Of a DNA stretch of 47,284 nt, positions 34,704-43,027 are shown piece by piece. The DNA is from Sphingobacteriaceae bacterium (GTDB taxonomy: Bacteria > Bacteroidota > Bacteroidia > B-17B0 > Aurantibacillaceae). Every line of letters starts with the position of its first letter. Positions within the stretch are counted from its first letter, which is position 1. The stretch is taken from contig CANGGP010000022.1 in NCBI GenBank assembly GCA_947453445.1, positions 1 through 47,284 of the forward strand, read 5' to 3'. The translations under genes were made by a program, and so were the position numbers. The notes beneath the pieces were generated by a model that saw nothing but the letters and a program-made list of their open reading frames with translations, did not search any database and was not told the DNA's origin.

Positions 34704-34861
34704 ATCAAATATCTGTCCTTTTTGGTAAGTGGTAAAGTTAATTAAAATCTGCTTGCCACGAGGTCATGCTAACATCAAAATTTCAGAAAATCATCTTCGC
34801 GATACACATTGCACTGCTCATAAAAAGGCCTTGATTGTCGAAATCTTAAAATAATAATCTT

Positions 34862-34869
34862 TAATTTTG
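34862..34869 (+). promoter_or_regulatory. -7 element of the serA operon
   Basis: TAATTTTG matches TAnnTTTG. It overlaps a TTG (34867-34869) that could be mistaken for a start codon, and lies 15 bp before the serA ATG at 34885, which supports that ATG. Confidence 0.55.
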
Positions 34870-34884
34870 AAGCATTATACAATT

Positions 34885-35838
34885 ATGGGTAAAAATATTT
34901 TAGCGAACGATGGCATTGATGCTGTTGGTCAGCAAATGCTTGAAAAGGCCGGTCACACGGTAATTACAACAAAAGTAGCACAAGAAGATTTAATCAATTA
35001 TATCAACACGCAAAACATTGCAGTGTTAACGGTTCGTAGTGCCACCAAGGTGCGAAAGGATATCATTGATGCTTGTCCGCATTTGCAAATTATAGGCCGC
35101 GGCGGTGTTGGCATGGATAATATTGATGTGGATTATGCCCGTTCAAAAAACATTCAAGTGATTAACACCCCTGCAGCATCAAGCAATTCGGTAGCCGAGT
35201 TGGTTTTTGCACACTTGTTTAACGCGGTGCGTTTTTTATACGACAGCAACCGTCAAATGCCATTATCAGGTGCCGAAAAATTTGATGAATTAAAGAAAAA
35301 GTATGCCAAAGGTATTGAGTTACGCAATAAAACCATTGGTATTGTTGGTTTTGGAAGAATAGGGCAGAGTGTGGCTAAAATGGCCTTGGGTTTAGGCATG
35401 AAAGTAATGGCTTATGATCCGTTTGTAAAAGAAGCCAATATTCAAATTGACATGAATGGTGTTTCAAATATTCTTGAAATGGCTGTGCATACTTCCAGTT
35501 TTGAAGATGTATTGAGCGCTTCTGATTTTATCACCGTGCATGTGCCGGGTGGTCAGTTAATGGGTGCTGCCGAAATTTTACAAATGAAAAACGGTGTAAT
35601 ACTTATCAATACAGCAAGAGGCGGGGTAATTAATGAAACCGATTTGATACACGGATTAAATTCAGGTAAAATTTCACACGCATGTTTAGATGTTTTTGAA
35701 AACGAACCAAAACCTTCAGCAGCGATTTTATCTCATCCCAAAATTTCATTAACACCGCATATTGGCGCTGCCACCAACGAAGCACAAGAACGCATTGGCG
35801 TTGAATTAGCCGATAAGTTAATAGAAGCATTGCGTTAA
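34885..35838 (+). CDS. serA: D-3-phosphoglycerate dehydrogenase
   Basis: SerA converts 3-phosphoglycerate to phosphohydroxypyruvate with NAD, beginning serine synthesis. The 317-residue protein (ATG 34885, MGKNILANDGIDAVG) has the NAD-binding GIVGFGRIGQSVAKMALGLGMKV, the substrate-side VLTVRSATKVRKDI and IIGRGGVGMDNIDVDYA, and the catalytic Arg/Glu/His motifs NTARGGVINE, CLDVFENEPKP and TPHIGAAT. It is the short type without the C-terminal ACT regulatory domain. The DUF1015 gene starts 4 bp later, an arrangement common in Bacteroidota. Confidence 0.92.
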   Translation: MGKNILANDGIDAVGQQMLEKAGHTVITTKVAQEDLINYINTQNIAVLTVRSATKVRKDIIDACPHLQIIGRGGVGMDNIDVDYARSKNIQVINTPAASSNSVAELVFAHLFNAVRFLYDSNRQMPLSGAEKFDELKKKYAKGIELRNKTIGIVGFGRIGQSVAKMALGLGMKVMAYDPFVKEANIQIDMNGVSNILEMAVHTSSFEDVLSASDFITVHVPGGQLMGAAEILQMKNGVILINTARGGVINETDLIHGLNSGKISHACLDVFENEPKPSAAILSHPKISLTPHIGAATNEAQERIGVELADKLIEALR

Positions 35839-35841
35839 GCC

Positions 35842-37092
35842 ATGGCAACTGTTCTACCTTTTAAAGCCATACGTCCTTCTTACGATAAAGTACACCTGGT
35901 TGCTTCACGCAGTGTTGAAGGCTACCAACCAAGTGAAATTAAAGAGAAATTAAGCGGCAATCCATTTACATTTTTACACGTCATCAATCCTGATTTTAAA
36001 GATGGCATTAAAACCAAAGCCGGTTCACCCGAGCGACTTGCCAAGATAAAGACACGTTACAAGGAATTTGTAAAAAAGGAGATCTTAATTCATGATCAAA
36101 AAGATTGTTATTACGTTTACCGACAAATAAAAGACAATCACCAATACCTTGGTATTATTGCTTGTACGAGTATTGACGATTATATTAACGGCGTGATTAA
36201 AATTCACGAACAAACCATTACCCAACGCGAAGAAAAGCTGAAAGAGTATTTAGAGGTTTGTGAATTTAATGCTGAGCCGGTATTGTTTTGTTATCCCAAT
36301 GATGTAGAATTGGATGTGGTGGTTGAAGATGTGGCCAAAGGCCATCCGGACTATGATTTCACCACCACCGATTATGTGCGTCATACTTTATGGGTAGTGT
36401 CGAACGAATTTTTGGTGCAAAAAATCAGCGAGCGCTTTGCAGCCATGCCGGCGATTTATATTGCCGACGGGCACCACCGATCAGCCTCATCAGCCTTGTT
36501 GGGAAAAGCCAAACGTATAGAAAGAAAGCATTTTAGCGGCAAGGAACCTTTTAATTTTTATTTGGGCGTGTTTTTTGCCGAAACACAATTAAAGATATAC
36601 GAGTACAACCGCGTGGTAAAAGATATGCATGGGGTAACGGTTGAGGCTTTGTTGCAGCAATTACAATTAAAATTTGAAGTCACCGCCATACAAGAAGCTT
36701 TGTATGAGCCGGCCAAAAAACATGAAATGAGCATGTACATGAACAATCAGTGGTATTCTTTGATTGCCAAAGAAGGCACCTATTACAGCCACGATCCTGT
36801 TGGTAGTTTAGATGCCTCGATATTAACTGAACATGTATTATCACCCATTTTCGACATCCACGATTTAAAAACAGATGCACGGATAGGTTTTGTTCCCGGT
36901 GTAAAAGGCGCAGAGGCATTAAAACAACAAGTGGATGAAGGCAAGGCCATTGTGGCTTTTGGTTTGTATCCGGTAACCATGGACCATTTAAAATGGATTG
37001 CAGATACCAATAACATCATGCCGCCCAAATCAACTTGGGTAGAACCAAAAATGCGCAGCGGACTGGTGATTTATAGTTTTGAAGAGGATTAG
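35842..37092 (+). CDS. DUF1015-family protein
   Basis: The 416-residue protein opens LPFKAIRPSYDKVHLVASRSVEGYQP and contains NPFTFLHVINPDF, YYVYRQIKDNHQYLGIIACTSIDDY, the invariant YIADGHHRSASSALLG (about 210-225) and DARIGFVPGVKGAEALKQQVDEGKA. These are all diagnostic of DUF1015. Its role is unknown; frequent neighbourhood with serine genes suggests a link to serine or phosphoserine metabolism. It starts 4 bp after the serA stop, and the yggS gene follows by 17 bp, indicating one operon. Confidence 0.9.
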   Translation: MATVLPFKAIRPSYDKVHLVASRSVEGYQPSEIKEKLSGNPFTFLHVINPDFKDGIKTKAGSPERLAKIKTRYKEFVKKEILIHDQKDCYYVYRQIKDNHQYLGIIACTSIDDYINGVIKIHEQTITQREEKLKEYLEVCEFNAEPVLFCYPNDVELDVVVEDVAKGHPDYDFTTTDYVRHTLWVVSNEFLVQKISERFAAMPAIYIADGHHRSASSALLGKAKRIERKHFSGKEPFNFYLGVFFAETQLKIYEYNRVVKDMHGVTVEALLQQLQLKFEVTAIQEALYEPAKKHEMSMYMNNQWYSLIAKEGTYYSHDPVGSLDASILTEHVLSPIFDIHDLKTDARIGFVPGVKGAEALKQQVDEGKAIVAFGLYPVTMDHLKWIADTNNIMPPKSTWVEPKMRSGLVIYSFEED

Positions 37093-37109
37093 TAATACAA
37101 TTAATACCA

Positions 37110-37772
37110 ATGTCAATTCAAGAGAATTTAAAAAAAGTTCAAAGTCAAATTCCTTCACACGTTTGTTTGGTGGCTGTTTCAAAAACAAAATCAAACGAAG
37201 AATTGATGCAAGCTTACCAAGCCGGACAAAGAGATTTCGGTGAAAATTACGTGCAAGAATTGTTGACTAAAAACGAACAATTGCCCAAAGACATTCGTTG
37301 GCATTTTATTGGACATTTACAATCAAACAAGGTAAAACAAATCGCAGCCTTTGTGTATTTAATTCATGGTGTTGAAAGTTTAAAATTGTTGCAAGAAATC
37401 AATAAACAAGCCATTAAAAACAATCGCATCATTTCATATTTACTACAAATATACATTGCCAAGGAAGAAACAAAATTTGGTCTGTCGTTTGAAGAGTGTG
37501 ATGCTTTATTGGCTTCGAGCGAATTCGCCGAATTAAAAAATGTGCAATTAAAAGGTTTGATGGCCATGGCTAGTTTTACAGATAATCAATCACTTATTCA
37601 ATCAGAATTTCAATCCTTAAAATCATACACTGACGCATTACAAAACAGAGGTATACAATTACCCATTTTAAGCTTTGGCATGAGCGGCGATTACCAATTG
37701 GCTGTAGCATGCGGTAGTACTTTGGTGCGCGTGGGCAGTTTAATTTTTGGAGAAAGGAATTATTCAAAATAA
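37110..37772 (+). CDS. yggS: YggS-family pyridoxal phosphate homeostasis protein
   Basis: The 220-residue protein carries the family's PLP-lysine motif VAVSKTKSNEELMQAYQAG with Lys25, then FGENYVQEL, WHFIGHLQSNKVK, and the C-terminal LSFGMSGDYQLAVACGSTLVRVGSLIFGER with the phosphate-binding Gly-Ser. YggS binds PLP without a reaction partner and buffers the free cofactor. Length and motifs are complete. It lies in the serA operon and is followed by the HEAT-like gene after 9 bp. Confidence 0.93.
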   Translation: MSIQENLKKVQSQIPSHVCLVAVSKTKSNEELMQAYQAGQRDFGENYVQELLTKNEQLPKDIRWHFIGHLQSNKVKQIAAFVYLIHGVESLKLLQEINKQAIKNNRIISYLLQIYIAKEETKFGLSFEECDALLASSEFAELKNVQLKGLMAMASFTDNQSLIQSEFQSLKSYTDALQNRGIQLPILSFGMSGDYQLAVACGSTLVRVGSLIFGERNYSK

Positions 37773-37781
37773 GCTGGCTGT

Positions 37782-38312
37782 ATGAACATACTCAAGCATT
37801 TACAGGAAGAGTATCATACCAAAGGAATTGTTTATTTGGCTGAGCATGTGTGTGAAAATCCCACCCAATTAAAAACACTTTTCGATATTTATTTAAAAGG
37901 CGATCAAACAATGCAACGCCGCGCTGCTTGGGCATTGGGACATGCCGCTGAAATTCAACCAAGTTTATTCAAAAAGTATTATCCTGTACTCATTGAACAA
38001 TTAAACAAATCTGGGCAACACCAATCCATCTACAGGTGTGCCTTTAAATGCATGGAAGAAACCGAGCTGCCTGAAAAATACCTTTCGCAAGTGTTTGATT
38101 TAAGCCTTCGGTACTTAAGCTCCGAATTTTATGAAGCGGCGGTTCGGGCCTTTGCCATTGCAGTTGCGGCGCGCTGCGCCAAGCCATATCCCGAATTAAG
38201 CAATGAATTAAAATTGGTTTTAAATACATTAATACAAGAGAGTCAATCGCCGGCCATCAAGGTACGTGTGCGAAATGCAATTAAATACTTATCTCCTAAA
38301 GCTGCTTTATAA
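37782..38312 (+). CDS. HEAT/armadillo-like helical protein
   Basis: The 176-residue protein is almost entirely helical. It holds HEAT-like turns at MQRRAAWALGHAAEIQPSLFKKYYPVLIEQLN (about 45-76), then FYEAAVRAFAIAVAARCAK and AIKVRVRNAIKYLS. There are no signal peptide, membrane segment or catalytic motif, so it is probably a small protein-binding scaffold in the cytoplasm. It follows yggS by 9 bp and probably ends the operon. The family call is by pattern only. Confidence 0.6.
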   Translation: MNILKHLQEEYHTKGIVYLAEHVCENPTQLKTLFDIYLKGDQTMQRRAAWALGHAAEIQPSLFKKYYPVLIEQLNKSGQHQSIYRCAFKCMEETELPEKYLSQVFDLSLRYLSSEFYEAAVRAFAIAVAARCAKPYPELSNELKLVLNTLIQESQSPAIKVRVRNAIKYLSPKAAL

Positions 38313-38419
38313 AATCATTTCATCTATTGATAGTTAATTCGGCTTGAAGCCGATAAAAATCAGTCATTCTTTTTATTTACTTGCGGTTTAATTTTATACT
38401 TTTACGCGATTTGTCACAC

Positions 38420-39772
38420 ATGCAATTTGAACTCACCACCGATAAGCTCGACAGCCTAAAGTTGGCCATTGAAGAAAAAGATGCTTCTTCAATTAAATTT
38501 CAATTGCAAGATTTATACGCACCTGATATTGCGCAACTCATTAATCACCTCGATTTAGAAGCCGCAGCATACATTTACGAATTACTCGACGAAGAAATTG
38601 CCCCGAATGTATTGTTGGAATTGGATGATGATAAGCGTGAAGACTTATTAGCCACCTTTAGTACCAAAGAAATTGCCGAGCAGTTGGATAACATGGACAG
38701 TGATGATGCTGCCGATGTAATTGCCGAGTTACCTGAAGAAATTCAGGAAGAAGTGCTTTCGCATATTGAAGACATTGACCAAGCCAGTGATATTGCCGAG
38801 TTGATTAATTATGAAGAAGGCACGGCAGGCTCATTGATGGCGAAAGAATTGGTAAGTGTTTACGCTTTCGAAACTGTTTCGCAGTGTATAGAAGAAATTA
38901 GGGCCCAGGCCGATAGTGTAGATGTAATGTATGCTGTGTATGTATTGGACAGCAATCAACGTTTAATTGGCATGTTATCGCTTAAAAAGCTGATTATCTC
39001 GCATCCCATGGCTTTGATTGAAGAAATATATGAACCCGATATTCAATCTGTAAAAACAAATACCACCAGTGAAGAAGTGGCTGAGTTTATGCAGAAATAC
39101 GATTTGGTGGTATTGCCGGTTGTTGATCAGTTGGGGCGTTTGGTTGGTCGTATTACCATTGATGATGTAGTAGATGTGATTCGTGAAACGGCCGATGAAA
39201 ACATTCAACGCATGAGTGGTTTATCGGATGATGTGGATAGCAATGATAACATGTGGCGTTTATCGAGAGCCAGAATTCCCTGGTTATTGGTAGGTATGTG
39301 CGGCGGTATCATTGGTTCGCGAATCATTGGCACTTACGAAGAGCACATTAAAATACATCCTGAGATGGCATATTTTATTCCACTGATTGGTGCCATGGGC
39401 GGTAATGTAGGGGTACAAAGCAGTGCTATTATTGTGCAAGGCTTGGCCAATAATACTTTACTCATCGATAAACTTGCACCAAAATTATTAAAGGAATTAA
39501 CAGTAGGATTAATTAATGGCATCATTTGCGCAGCTTTAATTTGGTCGTATGCCTTTGTGATAGAAGATTGGCGCTTGGCTGCTACAGTGAGTTTAGCCTT
39601 ATTAACGGTGATCATGTGTGCATCCTTTTTGGGCACCTTTGTACCTTTAACCATGAACCGTTTTAAAATCAATCCCGCTTTGGCAACAGGACCCTTTGTA
39701 ACCACCTTAAACGACATCATCGGCATCACCATTTACTTTTTAACCGGTCGTTTGTTATACGCCTTCTTTTAA
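38420..39772 (+). CDS. mgtE: MgtE magnesium transporter
   Basis: The 450-residue protein (ATG 38420, MQFELTTDKLDSL) shows the MgtE layout. The N domain has DDKREDLLATFSTKEIAEQLDNMDSDDAADVIAELPEE. Two CBS domains follow (about 130-255, with YAVYVLDSNQRLIGMLSLKKLI and VVLPVVDQLGRLVGRITIDDVVDVI). The rest is a five-helix membrane part with GAMGGNVGVQSSAIIVQGLA and a closing GPFVTTLNDIIGITIYF, the conserved Mg-channel helix. A longer frame start at 38381 adds a hydrophobic stretch not found in the family. The cytoplasmic acidic domain would sense magnesium and gate the pore. Confidence 0.93.
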   Translation: MQFELTTDKLDSLKLAIEEKDASSIKFQLQDLYAPDIAQLINHLDLEAAAYIYELLDEEIAPNVLLELDDDKREDLLATFSTKEIAEQLDNMDSDDAADVIAELPEEIQEEVLSHIEDIDQASDIAELINYEEGTAGSLMAKELVSVYAFETVSQCIEEIRAQADSVDVMYAVYVLDSNQRLIGMLSLKKLIISHPMALIEEIYEPDIQSVKTNTTSEEVAEFMQKYDLVVLPVVDQLGRLVGRITIDDVVDVIRETADENIQRMSGLSDDVDSNDNMWRLSRARIPWLLVGMCGGIIGSRIIGTYEEHIKIHPEMAYFIPLIGAMGGNVGVQSSAIIVQGLANNTLLIDKLAPKLLKELTVGLINGIICAALIWSYAFVIEDWRLAATVSLALLTVIMCASFLGTFVPLTMNRFKINPALATGPFVTTLNDIIGITIYFLTGRLLYAFF

Positions 39773-39903
39773 GTTTTGCAATACAGTGAAGTTTTAATGT
39801 GTTTAATTACCGGCATACATAAGCTGTAAACGCCTTGATAGTTGAATGGAATAGGGCAGATAATTATTTTTCAGAAATAATTTTTTTTATTTGATTTAAT
39901 TTG

Positions 39904-39911
39904 TACTTTTG
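39904..39911 (+). promoter_or_regulatory. -7 element of the tRNA-Glu gene
   Basis: TACTTTTG matches TAnnTTTG and lies 87 bp before the tRNA. The leader contains a short GAGCGAAGTC motif related to the repeats at 1-381. Confidence 0.6.
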
Positions 39912-39998
39912 CAATCCCAAATGCAAATTTGGAAACCATCATTACTTAGCAAAGCTTGTCTTTAAAATCTAAAGAAATGCTGAGCGAAGTCAAAGCAT

Positions 39999-40073
39999 GG
40001 CCCGTTCGTCTAGGGGTTAGGACGCGTCCCTTTCACGGACGAAACACGGGTTCGATTCCCGTACGGGCTACCA
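39999..40073 (+). tRNA. tRNA-Glu (anticodon TTC)
   Basis: A complete cloverleaf is readable. Acceptor GGCCCGT pairs with ACGGGCT, with G-T at the first position. The anticodon arm CGTCC-CTTTCAC-GGACG gives anticodon TTC, and the T arm ACGGG-TTCGATT-CCCGT is perfect. CCA is encoded. A terminator follows within 9 bp. Confidence 0.96.
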
Positions 40074-40081
40074 AGAAGCAG

Positions 40082-40113
40082 AAGGCTACTCTATTTGAGT
40101 GGCCTTTTTTTTT
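40082..40113 (+). terminator. Terminator after tRNA-Glu
   Basis: AGGCTACTC (40083-40091) pairs with GAGTGGCCT (40097-40105), one G-T pair included, and is followed by a run of T. It ends the tRNA transcript. Confidence 0.85.
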
Positions 40114-40203
40114 GTGATTTTAAATTCCAAGCCTACGCTTCTTGGTAGGGATCAAGGATCAATCGGATCAATCTCAAAAGTTGTGGAGTAAGAGGAAAAT
40201 TTC

Positions 40204-40211
40204 CACTTTTG
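40204..40211 (+). promoter_or_regulatory. Promoter-like element before the transposase remnant
   Basis: CACTTTTG, one base from TAnnTTTG, lies 20 bp after a TTG (40181-40183), the right spacing for a Bacteroidota promoter. It precedes the ATG at 40222 by 10 bp. The bases ACTTTTGCA match those before the tRNA at 39905-39913. Confidence 0.4.
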
Positions 40212-40221
40212 CAGCTTCTTT

Positions 40222-40320
40222 ATGGACCAAAGTTTAAACTCCTTATTGTACCTCGTACTACCTGAATCATTGTGTAAGTATTTTGAATTAACTAAAGTTG
40301 TCAAGGATGATAAATCTGAG
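40222..40320 (+). pseudogene. N-terminal fragment of an ISAon1-like transposase
   Basis: The first ~33 codons from ATG 40222 read MDQSLNSLLYLVLPESLCKY and then FELTKVVKDDKSEI. This resembles the conserved opening of ISAon1-family transposases (a leucine-rich lead, then LPE-x-L-x-x-YF-E-(L/V)-x-x-V). The similarity stops at about 40320, where the DNA runs into a copy of the tRNA-Glu 3' end. The remaining frame to 40515 is unrelated filler with Ser/Phe-rich residues. The remnant is too short to act and is best read as a scar. The family call rests on recognition of one short segment. Confidence 0.5.
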
Positions 40321-40325
40321 ATAGA

Positions 40326-40340
40326 CCGTATGGGCTACCA
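40326..40340 (+). other. Second copy of the tRNA-Glu 3' end
   Basis: CCGTATGGGCTACCA matches the last 15 bases of tRNA-Glu (40059-40073) with one mismatch, 267 bp downstream. No other part of a second tRNA can be folded around it. It may be the relic of a tandem tRNA copy or an attachment-site duplication. Confidence 0.65.
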
Positions 40341-40348
40341 AATAACAA

Positions 40349-40376
40349 AAACCACCTTTTTTAGGTGGTTTTTTTT
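40349..40376 (+). terminator. Terminator after the tRNA 3'-end copy
   Basis: AAACCACCT (40349-40357) pairs with AGGTGGTTT (40363-40371) around a five-T loop and is followed by more T. It sits just after the partial tRNA end, as the other terminator does after the intact tRNA. Confidence 0.88.
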
Positions 40377-40550
40377 GAGTAGACTTAATGCTTTCATCCT
40401 AATCTTTTCAGATTCTTGTAAAGAATCGGAATTGATTTTATCCCGAAAAAATTATAGAAGTGTTTCAGCTTTAAAGTTTTCACACAAACATTTTATCTTT
40501 TTTTGCGTTGTATGATATATATGCGTTTATTACAATCTTAATCAAAACAC

Positions 40551-41009
40551 ATGGCTTATCGAATCATCCTTTTCTTGCTCCTTAATTTTGCAGCCTTGGC
40601 CATCGGCGGAATTTCAACATCCAAAGGTGTTGTTTCAGAATGGTATGCCGGTTTAAACAAAGCACCATGGACGCCACCCGGCTGGGTGTTTGGGTTTGCA
40701 TGGACAAGCATCATGATTTGTTTTTCAATCTACTTGGCCATGCTTTGGCCGAATGTAGAAAACAAAAATGTGTTTATCGCATTATATGTTTTGCAGTGGT
40801 GTTTAAATGTGGCCTGGAATCCGGTATTTTTTAATTTACAATTTTTAAAAGTAGCCTTGCTGTTAATTGTTTCGCTAACATGCCTAATTGCTTATTACCA
40901 ATTTTCATTCTGGTCTGTTTTAAAAATAAAATCAATTTTTATTGCTCCATATTTCATATGGTTGCTAATTGCCACTTCACTAAATACCTATATCGTGCTG
41001 AAAAATTGA
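40551..41009 (+). CDS. tspO: TspO/MBR-family tryptophan-rich sensory protein
   Basis: The 152-residue membrane protein has five predicted helices and the TspO hallmarks: WYAGLNKAPWTPPGWVFGFAWTSIMICFSIYLA (about 28-60) and ALYVLQWCLNVAWNPVFF. Trp and Pro in these loops line the porphyrin-binding pocket. TspO binds tetrapyrroles and handles oxidative or stress signals in the inner membrane. The gene is alone, with the fusion enzyme's gene converging on it 86 bp beyond its stop. Its frame and length are normal for the family. Confidence 0.93.
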   Translation: MAYRIILFLLLNFAALAIGGISTSKGVVSEWYAGLNKAPWTPPGWVFGFAWTSIMICFSIYLAMLWPNVENKNVFIALYVLQWCLNVAWNPVFFNLQFLKVALLLIVSLTCLIAYYQFSFWSVLKIKSIFIAPYFIWLLIATSLNTYIVLKN

Positions 41010-41095
41010 TCCTTGTAGCGCATTAAGAACTATTTTATTTAGCAAAAGCTTTCATTCACGTCTTGTTGACCACCGGCAATAATCATGCCTATGCC

Positions 41096-43027
41096 TTAAT
41101 TTTCTTCAGGTTTATTCATCCAAACAAGTCCATTTCTATTCTCGTACTTATCAATTTTACCCGCTAAATAAAGATTGTTTAAAATCAATTGAGCATCCTC
41201 CTTGGGTAAATTACTTAAGAAAATAAATTCCAATTCTGTCATATTATTAAACTCTGCAAATAAATCTTCGGGTTCTTTCTCCAAAGGTTTTTTAACCACA
41301 TCGGGCATCAATTCACGGATCATTTCTTCAAATTGATGAAAGGTATGATATCCTTCAAGTTTGCGTTTCATGCCATTTTTGGTCGTAAAAAACAAAGTGG
41401 GAAACACATTCACATTCATGTCTTCCGATAATCGTAAATCTTCCAGAAATGATTCTTGTCCGCGGCCCTTCATGTCCTTTAACAGCAATGCTGAATCCAA
41501 ACCACATTTTAAGGCTGCATCTTCAATGTATTCCCATTTAGTGATATTCTTTTTTTCGATAAAAACCATTTCTTTTAGTCTCCGTAAAAAAAGTGTTGCC
41601 TTATTAATGTTCTGCAGCTGTGCGGCTTTAAATGCAATAGAAGGTGGAAAAGAAGATTCAAGTGGATCCTCAAGCCATACATCACCAACGATGGGTGTAT
41701 TATGTTCCTTGCCAACTTCCTCCCAGTATTTTGCAGCATCAATCGGTTGCTTAATAATGCCTTTGTCGTAATTTAACCAAGATGGTAGCAGCCCTCCCAT
41801 TTTGTATTCAATGTCGATATTATCACCATACTCCAATTTTAACTTTCTTAAAATCGGTTGAAAAATCCAACAAGTTGAGCAAACGGGATCTGTAAAGTAT
41901 AATATTTGTATTGGTTTTGGTTTATTAATGATTGTATTCTCTTCTGATACCAAGGGTAAAATATATTCCCTTTCATTATGGTCTTGCGGATTTAAAAACA
42001 AATCTTTTAAGGCCCTCCCTTGTTCAACATGTTGTTTTACAATTGGTGATCGTTTTTGATAATAATCTGCAAATGCTTGTTCGTTTGTTTCTTTTGTGGC
42101 CAATGCATCACATAAGGTTTTAGCATCAACAATGGCATTGCTTGTTCCCGCGCTGGTAAATGGCAAAGCCAAATGGGCGGCATCACCAAGTAAAACAATG
42201 TTATTTTGGTGAAAGCTTGGAAGTAAATCAAAATCACGGGTGTTCCAAAAGTATGAGTTTGAAAAATCATTGGCTTCAATAATTTCTTTTGTCTTGCCCG
42301 GAAAATCGTTTAATAATTGCTGACAGAAAGCTTTCACTTGTTCAGGGCTTGTGCCTTCTAAACTATCTTCCATTTTTACGTCATACTGCATAAACCAAAC
42401 CACTTCACTACACGATAAAGGAATATATCCAAAAGCCAAACCTTTTTGTGAACTTTGTATTTTTTGAAACAATACCTCCTTGTTTTGGTTTCTTAAACTA
42501 TAATTCGCAATACCAACGATTTCTTTAACCACAATGGGTGAAAATTGAGTTGTACCGAATAATGCCTCCCTTATTTTTGAGTGACTGCCATCGGCACCAA
42601 TAAAAATATCACCATATTCAATGTCGCCATTTTCGAATACTGCAGCCACGGCCTTATCTTGGTCATATAAAAAACGAGAGAAGACGCGGCCGGTTTTTAA
42701 AATATTAGAATTGTAAAACGAATGCAAAAAAGCCAACAAATCCAAGCGCTTCATTGAGGCCCAGCCATCCAATTTTATTTTAATCACTTCATCGTTATTC
42801 GGTCGCTTTAAGCTGAACAAATCAATTTTTTGACGACTGAGTTTTTCATTGGTTTTTTTCATCAGTTCTTTTAAAACTGCTAAGCCATCTAAACTCATTA
42901 AAAAGGCAAAGCCTTGGTGATCAAATTGACTTGATCTTTCATTCACAACAACCTCATAATTTTGTTCCTGCAATAATATTCCTGCAGTTAAGCCTGCAAT
43001 ACCACCACCAATAATTACTGCTTTCAT
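41096..43027 (-). CDS. FAD monooxygenase fused to a DsbA/FrnE-like thioredoxin domain
   Basis: The predicted start is ATG 43027; the longer frame runs into the aminotransferase gene. Residues 1-~350 form a flavin monooxygenase of the TetX/PHBH kind: GGGIAG (7-12), GADGSHSK (144-151) and GDAAH (281-285) near LPFTSAGTSNAIVDA. From about 372 the chain becomes DsbA/FrnE-like, with YFTDPVCSTCWIFQP (Cys383-x-x-Cys386), a helical insertion and the cis-proline loop NVFPTLFF (Pro543). The last ~65 residues look like a small helical domain (EFIFLSNLPKEDAQLILNNLYL). Each part alone is familiar, and their covalent fusion is unusual. No stop or frameshift lies at the junction. The start ATG shares an ATGA with the aminotransferase stop, so the two proteins are made together. 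Confidence 0.87.
   Translation of the reverse strand: MKAVIIGGGIAGLTAGILLQEQNYEVVVNERSSQFDHQGFAFLMSLDGLAVLKELMKKTNEKLSRQKIDLFSLKRPNNDEVIKIKLDGWASMKRLDLLAFLHSFYNSNILKTGRVFSRFLYDQDKAVAAVFENGDIEYGDIFIGADGSHSKIREALFGTTQFSPIVVKEIVGIANYSLRNQNKEVLFQKIQSSQKGLAFGYIPLSCSEVVWFMQYDVKMEDSLEGTSPEQVKAFCQQLLNDFPGKTKEIIEANDFSNSYFWNTRDFDLLPSFHQNNIVLLGDAAHLALPFTSAGTSNAIVDAKTLCDALATKETNEQAFADYYQKRSPIVKQHVEQGRALKDLFLNPQDHNEREYILPLVSEENTIINKPKPIQILYFTDPVCSTCWIFQPILRKLKLEYGDNIDIEYKMGGLLPSWLNYDKGIIKQPIDAAKYWEEVGKEHNTPIVGDVWLEDPLESSFPPSIAFKAAQLQNINKATLFLRRLKEMVFIEKKNITKWEYIEDAALKCGLDSALLLKDMKGRGQESFLEDLRLSEDMNVNVFPTLFFTTKNGMKRKLEGYHTFHQFEEMIRELMPDVVKKPLEKEPEDLFAEFNNMTELEFIFLSNLPKEDAQLILNNLYLAGKIDKYENRNGLVWMNKPEEN

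Noticed and set aside
34867-34884. TTG start for serA
   Set aside because: The TTG is part of the -7 promoter element TAATTTTG; the family sequence fits the ATG at 34885.
38381-38419. Longer mgtE start at 38381
   Set aside because: It adds a hydrophobic piece not found in MgtE; the ATG at 38420 opens the normal N domain.
40321-40515. Continuation of the 97-residue frame as a gene
   Set aside because: After the transposase-like segment it crosses a tRNA 3'-end copy and a terminator, so it cannot be a real coding sequence.
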